27,065 nucleotides of DNA from a virus, in IMG/VR virus record IMGVR_UViG_3300006332_000940, positions 1-27,065 of that record. The stretch is one strand, 5' to 3'. The notes under the pieces were generated by a model that was not told the DNA's origin, did no database searches, and saw only the letters and a program-made list of their open reading frames with translations. Of this stretch, positions 8,101 through 15,586 are shown one piece after another; the stretch's first letter is position 1; each line of letters begins with the position of its first letter. The position numbers were made by a program, and so were the translations under genes.

Positions 8101-11100
8101 TCCTCTTGGTGGGGGGTCTGAAACTAAAGCGATTGTGAATGCTTACAAAGAAGCTAATCCTGATTGGGCTTCTAGTTCTTCTATGACCATCGTATCTTCT
8201 GGTGGTCAAGTGACCCTAAAGAATGTTGGCGAGTTGCAACTTGAACGCTTCCAAAGGTTTGTTGAAGATTATGTTGCTCAAAGATCTGGGACAGCGGTCC
8301 AAAGCGGTAAGCCTTTACAGAAAGCTGCTCAAGAGCCTTCGACATGGAGTGGGGCCAAATCCGCAGGAGCGGAGAATTGGCCTGCACAGTACGTTGACGA
8401 CGTTAATGGTTTGATCGCTGAAGAGTTAGCTGCTGGATCAACTGTAAAGTTTTCTACTGGTCCGTCAAAAGCTGTGGGGGTTACGGGAGGCAGGGTTCGT
8501 CCTACTGATGGTGGGTTGACTGAGTTTGGTGGAGAATCATTCACTATCAGTAAGCGTTCTGATGCTGAGTGGGTTGTGAATGTTGACGGTGACGAGATCC
8601 CTATTACGGGACCTCGGGCTTCTGCTACTACGGGAAAGAACAGCGGTGAGCAAGGGCTTGTTGTATGGCTTCCTCGTCAGCAGCGTTCTATTTATTTTAA
8701 TCCAACTCCTAAAGCTGGGACTTACGCTCAGAATGTTAAGAAGGGTTCTAAGCAGCAAGTTACTGCATCTCGAAATGTTGGCAAGAAGATTGAAGATGCT
8801 TTAGATCAGAGAGCCACAAATATAGAGAAACAAGAACAGCTTATTGCTAAAGAGCAACGACGAGTAGAAGAACTTAGACAGCAATTTGAAGGAACTATTT
8901 CTAGGAATGTGTACGAGCATTATCGTTTAGCCCAATTTGCTGGGTCAGAGGCTGTTAGCCCTGTTCCTGCAAAGTCGGTAGTTGAACGTGTTGCGGTAAG
9001 GATGCCTGCTAGGGAAGTTCCTGCTCCTCCTACTCCTAAGGTTCAAAGAAGAGATCGTCCTGTTAATAGTGGCGGTGTTCATCGTTTGGCTGATGGGGCG
9101 ATAGAAGTTGATGGGCCTAAGGGTTCGAGGGTTCGTTTGACTGGTCAGCAAGCAGAGCAGTATTTAGCTGATCGTGCTGCAAGGATGACTGCGAGAGGAG
9201 AGCCTGCTGCTCAAATGTCTCCTCGCATGGAGCCAGGTGGCGTTGTTGAGCGTGATGTGTTTGCTGTGAATGCTCATACTGACGAGTTGTGGGTTTATGC
9301 TGATTCTGGTGTTCCGACACCTAAAAGCTGGTATTACGGATTGGAAGAACCTCCTGTTGGGAGTGGGCCTAAAGCTGAAACGACGTTGGGGAATGTGGAT
9401 CGCCCTTTGTTTCAGGTTCGTCCAACGGACGAGTCTTACAGACTTGCAGATGGAACTGAAATTCGTGTTTATGAAGCTATTGAAATGCAACCTAAGTCAA
9501 CGAGCAGGTTTGATCTAGTAGATCAGGTCATAGACGAACCTATGTCAATAGGACTCCCAGGAGGCGGCTCTATTCCAGTTCCTCGCCCCGATGTGCCTGT
9601 CTACAAGAGGGCGAGGTCTGCTGATCGTCAGTTCCGTTCTCGGCAAGCTAAGAACGGTTGGGTTTACTTAGACGACTTTGATGCTGTCGATGCGTTGGAA
9701 GCAGGAACCTATGTTCCTCCTTCCCCGAAAATGCCGAAGCGTACTACTGCTGGTGAACAGAAAGTAATAGAACAAATATTTTCTTCTGAGCCTTATAGGG
9801 AGTGGATCAAGTTGGCTCAGGAAGTTCGTAGGCTTCAAACAGATTTGTTTGAGGCAGAGAAGTTCTTGTTGAGCAATATGAATGCTCCTCAAGCTGTGAT
9901 TGAAAATGCTACTCAAAGAAGCGTTCAAGCTGTTGAACAAATTCTTGATGCAAGAATTACAGCTTTAGAGGATCAGATTCGTGCTGGGGTTAAGGGTAAG
10001 GCTGGGGCTGTTAAGAACAGAGAGACTGTACGTCAGCTTCAAGCTCGGAAAGAATATTTGGAAGAACAGAAAGTTAAGGTTCTTCAAGAGGTAGATAATA
10101 TTCGTGAGTGGTTGGCTGAAGTTGTTCCTGAGCTACGGGATGCTTTGCAAACTACGAAGATTGATGAGGCGCAGCTAGCTGTTGTTGAGGCTGGCATTGC
10201 TTGGCAGCAACAATATATTCGTAATTTGTCTCTAGATCTTCAAAGAACTTTGGATGATGTGCAAGCTGGCACTGTTAAGCGGATGGACGCTGCACTCAAT
10301 CAAAAAGAAGCATTAAAAGTATTACGGAATGCTAGAGAACGAGCCAATCTTTCTGCAGCTTATGAAGAATATGTTGAAGATTATTTAATTACTGGTTCTA
10401 CTTTAGGTAAGAGTTCTGAGAGATCTAGTCGAACTCGTCAGCACTTAAAGGGCTATCAGCTTGTAGGGGCTACTGATGAAACAGTAGAGCTATTTGAAGC
10501 TGCGTTTGAGTCGATGGCTAGATTGCGTGATCCTATTCGTACTAAAGAATTTATGACTAAGTACGACAAAGTAATTAACTATTGGAAAGCTCAAGCTGTC
10601 GCAACTCCAGGTTTCGTTTTCCGTAACCTTCTTGGTGGTACTTGGATCAATAACCAAATTGCTGGTGTGCCTGTGAGCTATCAACTTCGCATAGACATTA
10701 TGCGAAGGAAAGCTTTGAAAGTTGCTGCTGAAGATGGACGGCAAGGCGATGTGGCTTACGGAGCGAGGAAAATAGCTGCGGAAGGCAAGTCAACTAAAGC
10801 TGGGTATGGCTTAATGAATGTTGAGCCTGCCGAGTGGGATGTCATGGCTGACTGGGCAGAAACTGGTATGGGTAATACTGGTATCACTTCGATGGAAGTC
10901 AACTCAGCTATTAACGACATGGGAATGAGTTGGCGAGAAGCAGGAACAATTAACCCAGTCAGTAGAGATTTCTATTTGTTTGCGGCTATTGGTCGTCTTA
11001 ACCAGCGAGCAGAGTTCACACTTCGTGGTTCTCTCGCTCATCACGTAATGATGAATGGTGGCAGCAGAGAAGAAGCTCTAAACGCTGTATACAAATATCA

Positions 11101-11851
11101 TTTCGATTACGGCAACCTCACTGCCTTAGACCAAAAAATTAAAAGAGTTATCCCATTCTGGACATGGCAGAAAAACATTCTGCCTGTCCTTCTTGAATCA
11201 TTCGGTAAACGACCTCAAGCTTGGGCAAGACTTGTTCAAGTCAAAGGTGAACTTGAACTGACTTCAGACAAAGAAGGATTAGTTCCTGACTACTTCGGAG
11301 AGAACATGGCAATTAGGTTGCCATTTACTGCAGGCGGCAATCGTGTGTATGCCATGCCTGATCTTCCTTTCAGGGACCTTGCCAGATATCTGAAGTCTCC
11401 CACTTCTCCTGCGAGAAGTTTGATTGAAGGTGCTCTTCCTCATTACAAGTTACCTATCGAGTTGTGGGCTAAGAAGCGTACGTTTGCTGACATACCGTTC
11501 ACTGGCAGATACCAGCAAGTACCTATAGCTATTGAAAAACTTCCTGGGGCTATGCAGTTGCTTGGTGCTTTTGGTAAAGCAGAGAAGAATAAAGCTGGTC
11601 AGTGGAAGATGCGAGATCAAGACATTTACATTATTGAACAGTTGATGCCTATTCTTGGTCGTGCCCGTCGTTTAGCTCCTAATGAGGAAGCTAAACAAAA
11701 AAGACTTATCACTACTTATCTTTCAACTTTCCTTGGTTTGGGTGTAAGGACAAACACTCCTCAGGAAAAACGAAACCAACTTATTAAAGATAGGATCAAG
11801 TATTCTCAAGATATGAGAGATGTTCGGGACCTTATGGGCAGAAGCGTATAA
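5192..11851 (+). CDS. Giant virion protein (2219 aa), putative DNA-ejection protein
   Basis: This gene occupies a quarter of the window. Residues about 75-180 are moderately hydrophobic (ILGPALDLLDTPRAG, LDFALGLTLDIAFDPLTYLL). A candidate membrane segment lies near residues 355-370 (FGVLAVVAGLPGKAMG). Charged, probably coiled-coil helices lie near 700-760, 1200-1240 and 1545-1700. A Pro-rich, low-order zone covers about 1260-1500. The C-terminal 450 residues look most conserved, with PGFVFRNLLGG.W.NNQ.AG near 1803 and RVIPFWTWQKNILPVLLES near 1984, motif types I recall from very large phage proteins of uncertain function. I see no lysozyme motif or RNA polymerase signature. Its length and the preceding pair of genes suggest a T7 gp16-like ejection role by analogy. 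Confidence 0.6.
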   Translation: MALPEKFSHNQDHPQVYTPQQAKKYHYTPQIAKQLTRDAMYKDLGLGADTEVAKTSPLFDPRQFALPSAPTKESNPVFDIPILGPALDLLDTPRAGIVSAIKEFGDIFDDEESFSLGDWWEQTGDNIFMGEVLRDWGVDLPGPLDFALGLTLDIAFDPLTYLLPLGAWARVATKPQMVKHLKDAANAAKYGKVKDAAKATRMEDAAARVAERGIFAAGKDVLEELGLPTAIKFSVPLTGRIGQGIFERPLRNIPGVGQRYAAWANAKRVGQLKPINTEVVDLVDKAGRPLKALDDAAIQTRVLKAVNELDAAKRAGTTKQVAERIVTRAPKTGEQVVRSARTAQRMPIEAPFKLPIGFGVLAVVAGLPGKAMGQAQKSKMVNTLSEGLSTRFHLNQMYRSGDINQIENALWLEGAANRGLIKDNVFRTKHTQELGNIARTAREADIDFDDIFRGANEKMGSEAAGRVNVLLGPVAKGGSQEVQDIVVRLQKWFDEVLRTYNEALPWQDDLPGLLSEMYVTRQIHGKDLDLVYKNAKSVRVQDLEGLSGSPFKNRELVLPDEIKAQAADGYVPAAEQTRIASQYGMTFEEVLDAGLPVQVTTTDGRVLRSHFMGEGFLPYDQGGSVLTQMDTIGTRNLGSDYRKLFTEDANLALSKYLQMMGENIRAQSIVGDLSQAGIIVKANDAGLASRYVGRKVAADIQDAKGAVKKTQRAKQRIEKRVAAAARVISKYAEEPIDELVAAQPRNRKGSGTMRPRTAAAVDELANIEAQMVDVESALTALIEGTADNLTAGARRLLASGDPEQIRIKGQFGPKLQRAVPPEGTAKEQRALRKAQIAEEDIASATEELVKIREDIHQLMKAHGELQIRMSRAGAGTNQEFVAEVQAMGEYLQLYAEDIERIAQNYVANVLELSENVQAARILSELGEGLFGDIQVFKRNPSVALEDKLDAARNTLKETEAGLTPLQTVDVPLGGGSETKAIVNAYKEANPDWASSSSMTIVSSGGQVTLKNVGELQLERFQRFVEDYVAQRSGTAVQSGKPLQKAAQEPSTWSGAKSAGAENWPAQYVDDVNGLIAEELAAGSTVKFSTGPSKAVGVTGGRVRPTDGGLTEFGGESFTISKRSDAEWVVNVDGDEIPITGPRASATTGKNSGEQGLVVWLPRQQRSIYFNPTPKAGTYAQNVKKGSKQQVTASRNVGKKIEDALDQRATNIEKQEQLIAKEQRRVEELRQQFEGTISRNVYEHYRLAQFAGSEAVSPVPAKSVVERVAVRMPAREVPAPPTPKVQRRDRPVNSGGVHRLADGAIEVDGPKGSRVRLTGQQAEQYLADRAARMTARGEPAAQMSPRMEPGGVVERDVFAVNAHTDELWVYADSGVPTPKSWYYGLEEPPVGSGPKAETTLGNVDRPLFQVRPTDESYRLADGTEIRVYEAIEMQPKSTSRFDLVDQVIDEPMSIGLPGGGSIPVPRPDVPVYKRARSADRQFRSRQAKNGWVYLDDFDAVDALEAGTYVPPSPKMPKRTTAGEQKVIEQIFSSEPYREWIKLAQEVRRLQTDLFEAEKFLLSNMNAPQAVIENATQRSVQAVEQILDARITALEDQIRAGVKGKAGAVKNRETVRQLQARKEYLEEQKVKVLQEVDNIREWLAEVVPELRDALQTTKIDEAQLAVVEAGIAWQQQYIRNLSLDLQRTLDDVQAGTVKRMDAALNQKEALKVLRNARERANLSAAYEEYVEDYLITGSTLGKSSERSSRTRQHLKGYQLVGATDETVELFEAAFESMARLRDPIRTKEFMTKYDKVINYWKAQAVATPGFVFRNLLGGTWINNQIAGVPVSYQLRIDIMRRKALKVAAEDGRQGDVAYGARKIAAEGKSTKAGYGLMNVEPAEWDVMADWAETGMGNTGITSMEVNSAINDMGMSWREAGTINPVSRDFYLFAAIGRLNQRAEFTLRGSLAHHVMMNGGSREEALNAVYKYHFDYGNLTALDQKIKRVIPFWTWQKNILPVLLESFGKRPQAWARLVQVKGELELTSDKEGLVPDYFGENMAIRLPFTAGGNRVYAMPDLPFRDLARYLKSPTSPARSLIEGALPHYKLPIELWAKKRTFADIPFTGRYQQVPIAIEKLPGAMQLLGAFGKAEKNKAGQWKMRDQDIYIIEQLMPILGRARRLAPNEEAKQKRLITTYLSTFLGLGVRTNTPQEKRNQLIKDRIKYSQDMRDVRDLMGRSV

Positions 11852-11859
11852 TTGTTGTT

Positions 11860-12651
11860 ATGCGTACCATTATTTCGCGACAGGGTTGGGAAGCACGCCC
11901 CCCAAAGAAACCTTTCACACAGTTAAAGAAGTGGCGTGTTCAGGGAATAGTTGTTCACCACAGTGGAGTGAAAGAAGCTCCTAAAGGGATTGCTGCGTTG
12001 AAAGCTTTCGAGCGTTTTCACATGGATTCTCGTGGTTGGAACGCTATTGCTTATAACTGGCTGGTTGACCCTGAAGGGGTCATTTATGCAGGAAGAGGAG
12101 CAGGAATTGTTTCAGGCGCTACGAAGGGCTGGAATAGTCGCACTGAGTCGATTTGTTATACGGGTTGGGGATTTGTCGAAATTCCACAGGCCGCAAGGGA
12201 CTCGATCCGATGGCTCATAGGTGATATTCAGAGCAGGTATGAGGATAAGTTGTGGGTGAAAGGTCATCGTGATCTTGGTAATTCGACGTGTCCTGGGAAT
12301 TGGTTGTATGACTGGGTGACTTCGGGCATGCCTATGCCCTTGGGTGATCCAAATAAGATTGAATGGGATGGAATCAAAGCTCACGTTGACAGGCTCAGAG
12401 AGAAGGTTTCTCATTCTCCGCTGTCTACTACCAAGAGAAGTCGTGGGGAAGCAGTACGGGCCGCTCAGGAGCGTCTGAGCGACCTTGGGTTTACGCCTGG
12501 ACCAGTAGACGGTATCTATGGCAGAAAAAGCGCTAAAGCCGTCAAAGATTTTCAAAAAAGTTTTGAAGCTTTTCTGAAACCTGACGGCGTTGTTGGCTTA
12601 CAAACTTGGGATGCTTTGTTCGGTGGTTGGGCCACCGCAGCTTTCATATAG
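11860..12651 (+). CDS. Endolysin: N-acetylmuramoyl-L-alanine amidase with PG-binding domain
   Basis: This 263-aa protein would cleave the MurNAc-L-Ala bond of peptidoglycan at the end of infection. Residues about 1-160 form an Amidase_2/PGRP-type domain. Likely zinc ligands are H33 (IVVHHSG), H136 (VKGHRDL) and C144 (STCPG), with the fold signatures FHMDSRGWNAIAYNWLVDPEG and GRG between them. Residues about 194-257 form a PG_binding_1 domain (AVRAAQERLSDLGFTPG.VDGIYG..SAKAVKDFQ), which docks the enzyme on the wall. No signal peptide is seen, so export probably needs the holin-like protein two genes downstream. The length is normal for two-domain phage amidases. Confidence 0.92.
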   Translation: MRTIISRQGWEARPPKKPFTQLKKWRVQGIVVHHSGVKEAPKGIAALKAFERFHMDSRGWNAIAYNWLVDPEGVIYAGRGAGIVSGATKGWNSRTESICYTGWGFVEIPQAARDSIRWLIGDIQSRYEDKLWVKGHRDLGNSTCPGNWLYDWVTSGMPMPLGDPNKIEWDGIKAHVDRLREKVSHSPLSTTKRSRGEAVRAAQERLSDLGFTPGPVDGIYGRKSAKAVKDFQKSFEAFLKPDGVVGLQTWDALFGGWATAAFI

Positions 12652-12659
12652 GAGGACTC

Positions 12660-12788
12660 ATGTCCGAGGAAAAACCCGACGAAAAACCTGATACTAACCA
12701 AGGGGCCAACACGAAAGAACAGGCTAAGTTCTTACGTGAAACTGGTCTTGGTAACCAGTATCACGGTGGTCGGCCTTTTGGAAAGTAG
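12660..12788 (+). CDS. 42-aa charged protein in the lysis cassette
   Basis: The ATG at 12660 is chosen because a near-perfect Shine-Dalgarno (GGAGG, 12651-12655) lies four bases upstream, directly after the endolysin stop; an in-frame upstream ATG at 12606 lies inside the endolysin gene and lacks this. The protein is hydrophilic (MSEEKPDEKPDTNQGANTKE) and ends GLGNQYHGGRPFGK, with no membrane segment. I do not recognise it. Its place between endolysin and holin-like gene suggests a lysis-related or packaging-late role, but nothing in the sequence shows this. Confidence 0.65.
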   Translation: MSEEKPDEKPDTNQGANTKEQAKFLRETGLGNQYHGGRPFGK

Positions 12789-12793
12789 GAAAT

Positions 12794-12985
12794 GTGACTG
12801 AAGTTTCTCAGAAGAATTTTGACTGGGCAGACTGGATCGAACGATCTGTTTGGACAGCAGTTGAAGCAGGTTTGGCTGTGTTCGTTATTACGGATGTGTC
12901 AACGTGGCAGGCTGCTGGTGCGGCTGCGGCGGCTGCTGGCATTGCTGCAGTTAAGACTCTCGCAAAGGCACGTTTGGGGCGTTGA
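12794..12985 (+). CDS. Holin-like small membrane protein
   Basis: This 63-aa protein starts at a GTG preceded by TAGGA. After an aromatic, acidic N-terminus (NFDWADWIERSVWTAVEAG) there are two hydrophobic helices, residues about 20-34 (AVEAGLAVFVITDV) and 38-56 (QAAGAAAAAAGIAAVKTL). A basic tail (AKARLGR) follows. Two short helices, a WER-x-(V/A)-(W/K)-T-x2-E/Q-A start and a basic C-terminus resemble the r1t-type holins common in actinophages. It would form the membrane lesion that releases or activates the amidase. The assignment is by topology and neighbourhood. Confidence 0.75.
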   Translation: MTEVSQKNFDWADWIERSVWTAVEAGLAVFVITDVSTWQAAGAAAAAAGIAAVKTLAKARLGR

Positions 12986-12989
12986 CCTT

Positions 12990-13307
12990 GTGGAAGAGGA
13001 ATTTGAGGATACTTGGGCCATTTGGATGGCCGAAGAAGGCTTAGAGCTTGAGGATCAAATACATCACGAACTCTTAGCTAACCGCCATTTGATGGACATT
13101 AATGATGGCACCCATGGAACTTGGGTGGACGGCACCTTAGGTGTGCTCATGGTGTTCGACGATGACGAGATCCGAGAATTTCTTGACGCTTGGCAGGATT
13201 CACGCAAGGGAAACTTAATGAGTTTGACTTCGATCATGCAATGGTTGGAGCATCTCAGTTCGTTTCTTCAGGATTGTGTGGATGCTCACGATAACCTGAA
13301 CGAATAA
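12990..13307 (+). CDS. Acidic 105-aa protein at the end of the late operon
   Basis: The frame is open further upstream, but that part lies inside the holin-like gene. The GTG at 12990, five bases after the holin-like stop, is therefore preferred; ATG 13026 is an alternative. The protein is strongly acidic and Trp-rich (EEEFEDTWAIWMAEEGLELEDQ, DDDEIREFLDAWQDSRKG). No known domain is recognised. It is the last rightward gene, and its final 53 bases overlap the 3' end of the leftward HTH gene. Position suggests a late role, but function is unknown. Confidence 0.55.
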   Translation: MEEEFEDTWAIWMAEEGLELEDQIHHELLANRHLMDINDGTHGTWVDGTLGVLMVFDDDEIREFLDAWQDSRKGNLMSLTSIMQWLEHLSSFLQDCVDAHDNLNE

Positions 13308-13902
13308 ACAGGTAGTCCCTCACCACCTCATGCTTGAGTAGCCCTTCTCTTAGTTTCTGAGCGAGTGAATCTCGCCTACGAGCTAACGTGCTTTTAGGTA
13401 TATTGAGCACTCGTGACAGGAAGCGTAAGGATAAGCCAACTTCAACAAGACAGTTGTACAACCATTCTTCGTCTTCACTGAGAGAGTCAAAGACCTCCTG
13501 CACAGCAGTGCGGAGGTCTTTGAGTTCTTTGTCTTTTGTTTCCCAATCAGGATGAGGTTCCTCAAAGGGTTTGGTTTCCATTAAGGCACCCAACTCAGTT
13601 TCATGCCATGGAGTAAAAGTTCTACGATTCTGGGGAGCGTGTTCATAAAGAATAGGTGCTCGTAAATTTTCTCTTGGAAGCAGATTAGGTGGTGGCTTAA
13701 GGGACGGAAGCTTCATTTGCTTCATGGCCTCTATGAACTCAGCCCCACCAACCTCGTCAAAACCTGTGCCTGCTTTTCTTACGACACCTGTGGTTTTTCT
13801 GCGTTCGTTACCAATCCGTCGTCGTCTACCTTCGTCATACGAATATTCTAATTCGTCTTCTTCAAAAGGATTGTCGTCTTCCCCCTCATCGGGGTCATGC
13901 AT
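13255..13902 (-). CDS. HTH protein with sigma-factor region-4-like C-terminus
   Basis: This 215-aa protein begins with a very acidic stretch (DPDEGEDDNPFEEDELEYSYDEG) and a basic patch (GRRRRIGNERRK). The middle is Pro-rich. Residues about 140-192 read LSEDEEWLYNCLVEVGLSLRFLSRVLNIPKSTLARRRDSLAQKL, which has the spacing of a sigma-70 region 4 or related helix-turn-helix (acidic LS..E......... GLS...... VLNIPKSTL.RR). It could be a phage transcription regulator or specialised sigma-like factor; region 2 is not evident, so a full sigma factor is not supported. It is the last leftward gene; its start overlaps the previous stop by 8 bases. Confidence 0.65.
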   Translation of the reverse strand: MHDPDEGEDDNPFEEDELEYSYDEGRRRRIGNERRKTTGVVRKAGTGFDEVGGAEFIEAMKQMKLPSLKPPPNLLPRENLRAPILYEHAPQNRRTFTPWHETELGALMETKPFEEPHPDWETKDKELKDLRTAVQEVFDSLSEDEEWLYNCLVEVGLSLRFLSRVLNIPKSTLARRRDSLAQKLREGLLKHEVVRDYLFIRSGYREHPHNPEETN

Positions 13903-14344
13903 CGTTCCAAGGCAGAAGCTTGGAACTCACACTGAAGTACGCTTTGCCTTCAGGGAACTTCCCTAAAGGTGCGTCTTCTTTGTTGATAATGTTTACCATG
14001 TCTCGATACTTCAGTTCCGCAAAGTTTTCTCTGGTTGAGGACCAGATCCAAAACCATACATCTATTTCAGATGCATCCCACCACTGTAACGCAGCGATCT
14101 TCTCAAGTTTAATCTTTAACGGAGTTTTACCCATACCCATAACTTCGACAAGGCGAACAGGGTTGCCTTGTAAATAGTCTGGGGTGTATCGAATGTGATG
14201 AGGAAGTCGATGCACTTGGAAGTCAGGACGGTTTAAACCGTACCTGACCCAAGCTGTGTTGTTCTTCTCGAAATGGCTTTCAGCTTCATCACCCATCTGC
14301 GTGTAACGCTGTTGGTATGAGCCTTGATGAAAGGGCTGGTTCAT
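13895..14344 (-). CDS. Possible PD-(D/E)XK-fold nuclease-like protein
   Basis: This 149-aa protein contains RYTPDYL, then VRLVEVMGMGKTPLKIKLEKIAALQWW. A Pro-Asp followed about 12 residues later by a strand ending in Glu, then a basic helix, is the usual arrangement in small PD-(D/E)XK nucleases. The expected Lys two residues after the Glu is Met here, with a Lys five residues further on, so activity is uncertain. It follows a RusA-like resolvase gene with a 4-base ATGA overlap, which fits a DNA-processing role. It may instead be an inactive relative. Confidence 0.5.
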   Translation of the reverse strand: MNQPFHQGSYQQRYTQMGDEAESHFEKNNTAWVRYGLNRPDFQVHRLPHHIRYTPDYLQGNPVRLVEVMGMGKTPLKIKLEKIAALQWWDASEIDVWFWIWSSTRENFAELKYRDMVNIINKEDAPLGKFPEGKAYFSVSSKLLPWNDA

Positions 14345-14685
14345 TTCTTTTCCCCGATGATTCGATAAATTTGTAAGTCGTCTTCATAAGCCACACCGTT
14401 AAGTGCGTCCTCAACAGCTTTCAAATAGTTTGTTGCGTCGCCACGCAACGGACATTTCTCTGCCTCAAAGGATGTAATCGTTACAACTGTCTCTGTTGCA
14501 GTTAATAAGCAGTGCAGTTCAACTGGCCCTTCAAACTTTGGGCCTTTGTAAAGACTCTTTATGTGTTCTTCTCTTTCCCTAGTGTTCTTAGGTGTATAGG
14601 TTCGACCGCTCTTGGTGAAGCGAGGTCGGCCTTTCACTTTGGGTTTCCCAGGAATTGTGAAGGTGTAAGAGTCAGGTCGTTTCAT
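14341..14685 (-). CDS. rusA: RusA-like Holliday junction resolvase
   Basis: This 114-aa protein has the typical length and layout. The N-terminal strand FTIPGKPKVKGRPRFTKSGRTYTPKNT is the RusA opening with its conserved GKP..K.RPR. The catalytic region is RGDATNYLKAVEDALNGVAYEDDLQI. RusA dimers cut four-way junctions in recombining or replicating phage DNA. D83, K89 and D102/D103 match the E. coli catalytic D70, K76 and D91 by pattern. The position of D72 is Thr (T85), which is unusual and could alter metal binding. It overlaps the primase gene upstream by 14 bases and shares ATGA with the gene downstream, so it is co-expressed with the replication set. Confidence 0.85.
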   Translation of the reverse strand: MKRPDSYTFTIPGKPKVKGRPRFTKSGRTYTPKNTREREEHIKSLYKGPKFEGPVELHCLLTATETVVTITSFEAEKCPLRGDATNYLKAVEDALNGVAYEDDLQIYRIIGEKK

Positions 14686-15586
14686 CAGCAGCTTTCTGCA
14701 CTAGGTTCCGTATCTGAGCTTCTTGATCGTTGCGTTCAGAGAACTTGCCAAGTCTCTGATCTAGTCGTCGCACCCAATCCACGGTAGCGTCAAATGAATA
14801 TCCTTGCCACAACAGACTGGAAGCAAAGGCATACATCGTTGCTGATCTGTCTTGTGTGTTGAGGTCTTCCCATATCTTCTTGGCTGTGCCTTTGAAGCCG
14901 TCCTTCGGGGAGAAGTCTTTGGAAGGTTGTTTCAGTTTGGGTTTAGTTGCTTCGTATAGAGGAAGGAGGGATCTGATTAGCGAGACAGGTGTTCTCTTCT
15001 CCCATGCTTGTTCGATGAACTTTGAAACATCCAGCATCCCTTCCCCGTCAGGGTCGAAGACTTCGTGTCTTCCTTTGTTCCGTTTATCTGGGTAGGGAAG
15101 CCGTAAACAGTTACCTATTCTGTTTGGTTCGAGTGAAACCTGTTTGGGGTAAACCTCACGAGTAGGAACTTGAACTATTCTGCAAGCCCCGATCATGGCG
15201 TTGCGCCCTATCGAAGCTGAGATTGGTTCTCTTAGGTATACCCATACGTGGTATCCCTTGCTCTTCGATGTTTCTTTCCATGCTTGAATGCCCTTGGCTT
15301 CCAGCAGGCGAATGAGATTGTCAGCGTGGACGCTGGAAGTTTCTCCTTCGTCTAGGTCTACTGCCAGCCAGTCCACCAGCCACACTCCGCTTTTCTTCCA
15401 AAGTGGGTAAACCCCGAGGGCTGGCCCTTCCCCTGTTAGGTGTTGAGAGATGTGTTCTTCTGTAACTGGTGCGTAGTCGCCGCTCTCCTCTAGGAGAGGG
15501 GTAACCCCGTTAGATACATTAGCGAGGTGCCCCCCTCCATGAAGAGTGGCGAATCTTTTCTGGTTTGTTTTAGTTATTCGACCCAT
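14672..15586 (-). CDS. DNA primase, archaeo-eukaryotic (AEP) type
   Basis: This 304-aa protein would synthesise primers for phage replication. Residues 70-81 (LVDWLAVDLDEG) carry the paired metal-binding Asp residues D77 and D79. Residues 106-118 (TSKSKGYHVWVYL) supply the S-x-x-G-x-H element with H113. Residues about 160-175 (GNCLRLPYPDKRNKGRH) match the third strand region of the same superfamily. These are motifs I-III of AEP primases of the TOTE/phage type. The C-terminal 100 residues are helical and may be a helicase-contact domain. It overlaps the helicase gene by 13 bases, so the two are probably made together. Confidence 0.85.
   Translation of the reverse strand: MGRITKTNQKRFATLHGGGHLANVSNGVTPLLEESGDYAPVTEEHISQHLTGEGPALGVYPLWKKSGVWLVDWLAVDLDEGETSSVHADNLIRLLEAKGIQAWKETSKSKGYHVWVYLREPISASIGRNAMIGACRIVQVPTREVYPKQVSLEPNRIGNCLRLPYPDKRNKGRHEVFDPDGEGMLDVSKFIEQAWEKRTPVSLIRSLLPLYEATKPKLKQPSKDFSPKDGFKGTAKKIWEDLNTQDRSATMYAFASSLLWQGYSFDATVDWVRRLDQRLGKFSERNDQEAQIRNLVQKAADETT

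Noticed and set aside
5192-11851. Virion RNA polymerase or lytic transglycosylase in the giant protein
   Set aside because: I found no T7-like RNA polymerase motifs and no lysozyme-type E-S..GLFQ pattern in the 2219 residues.
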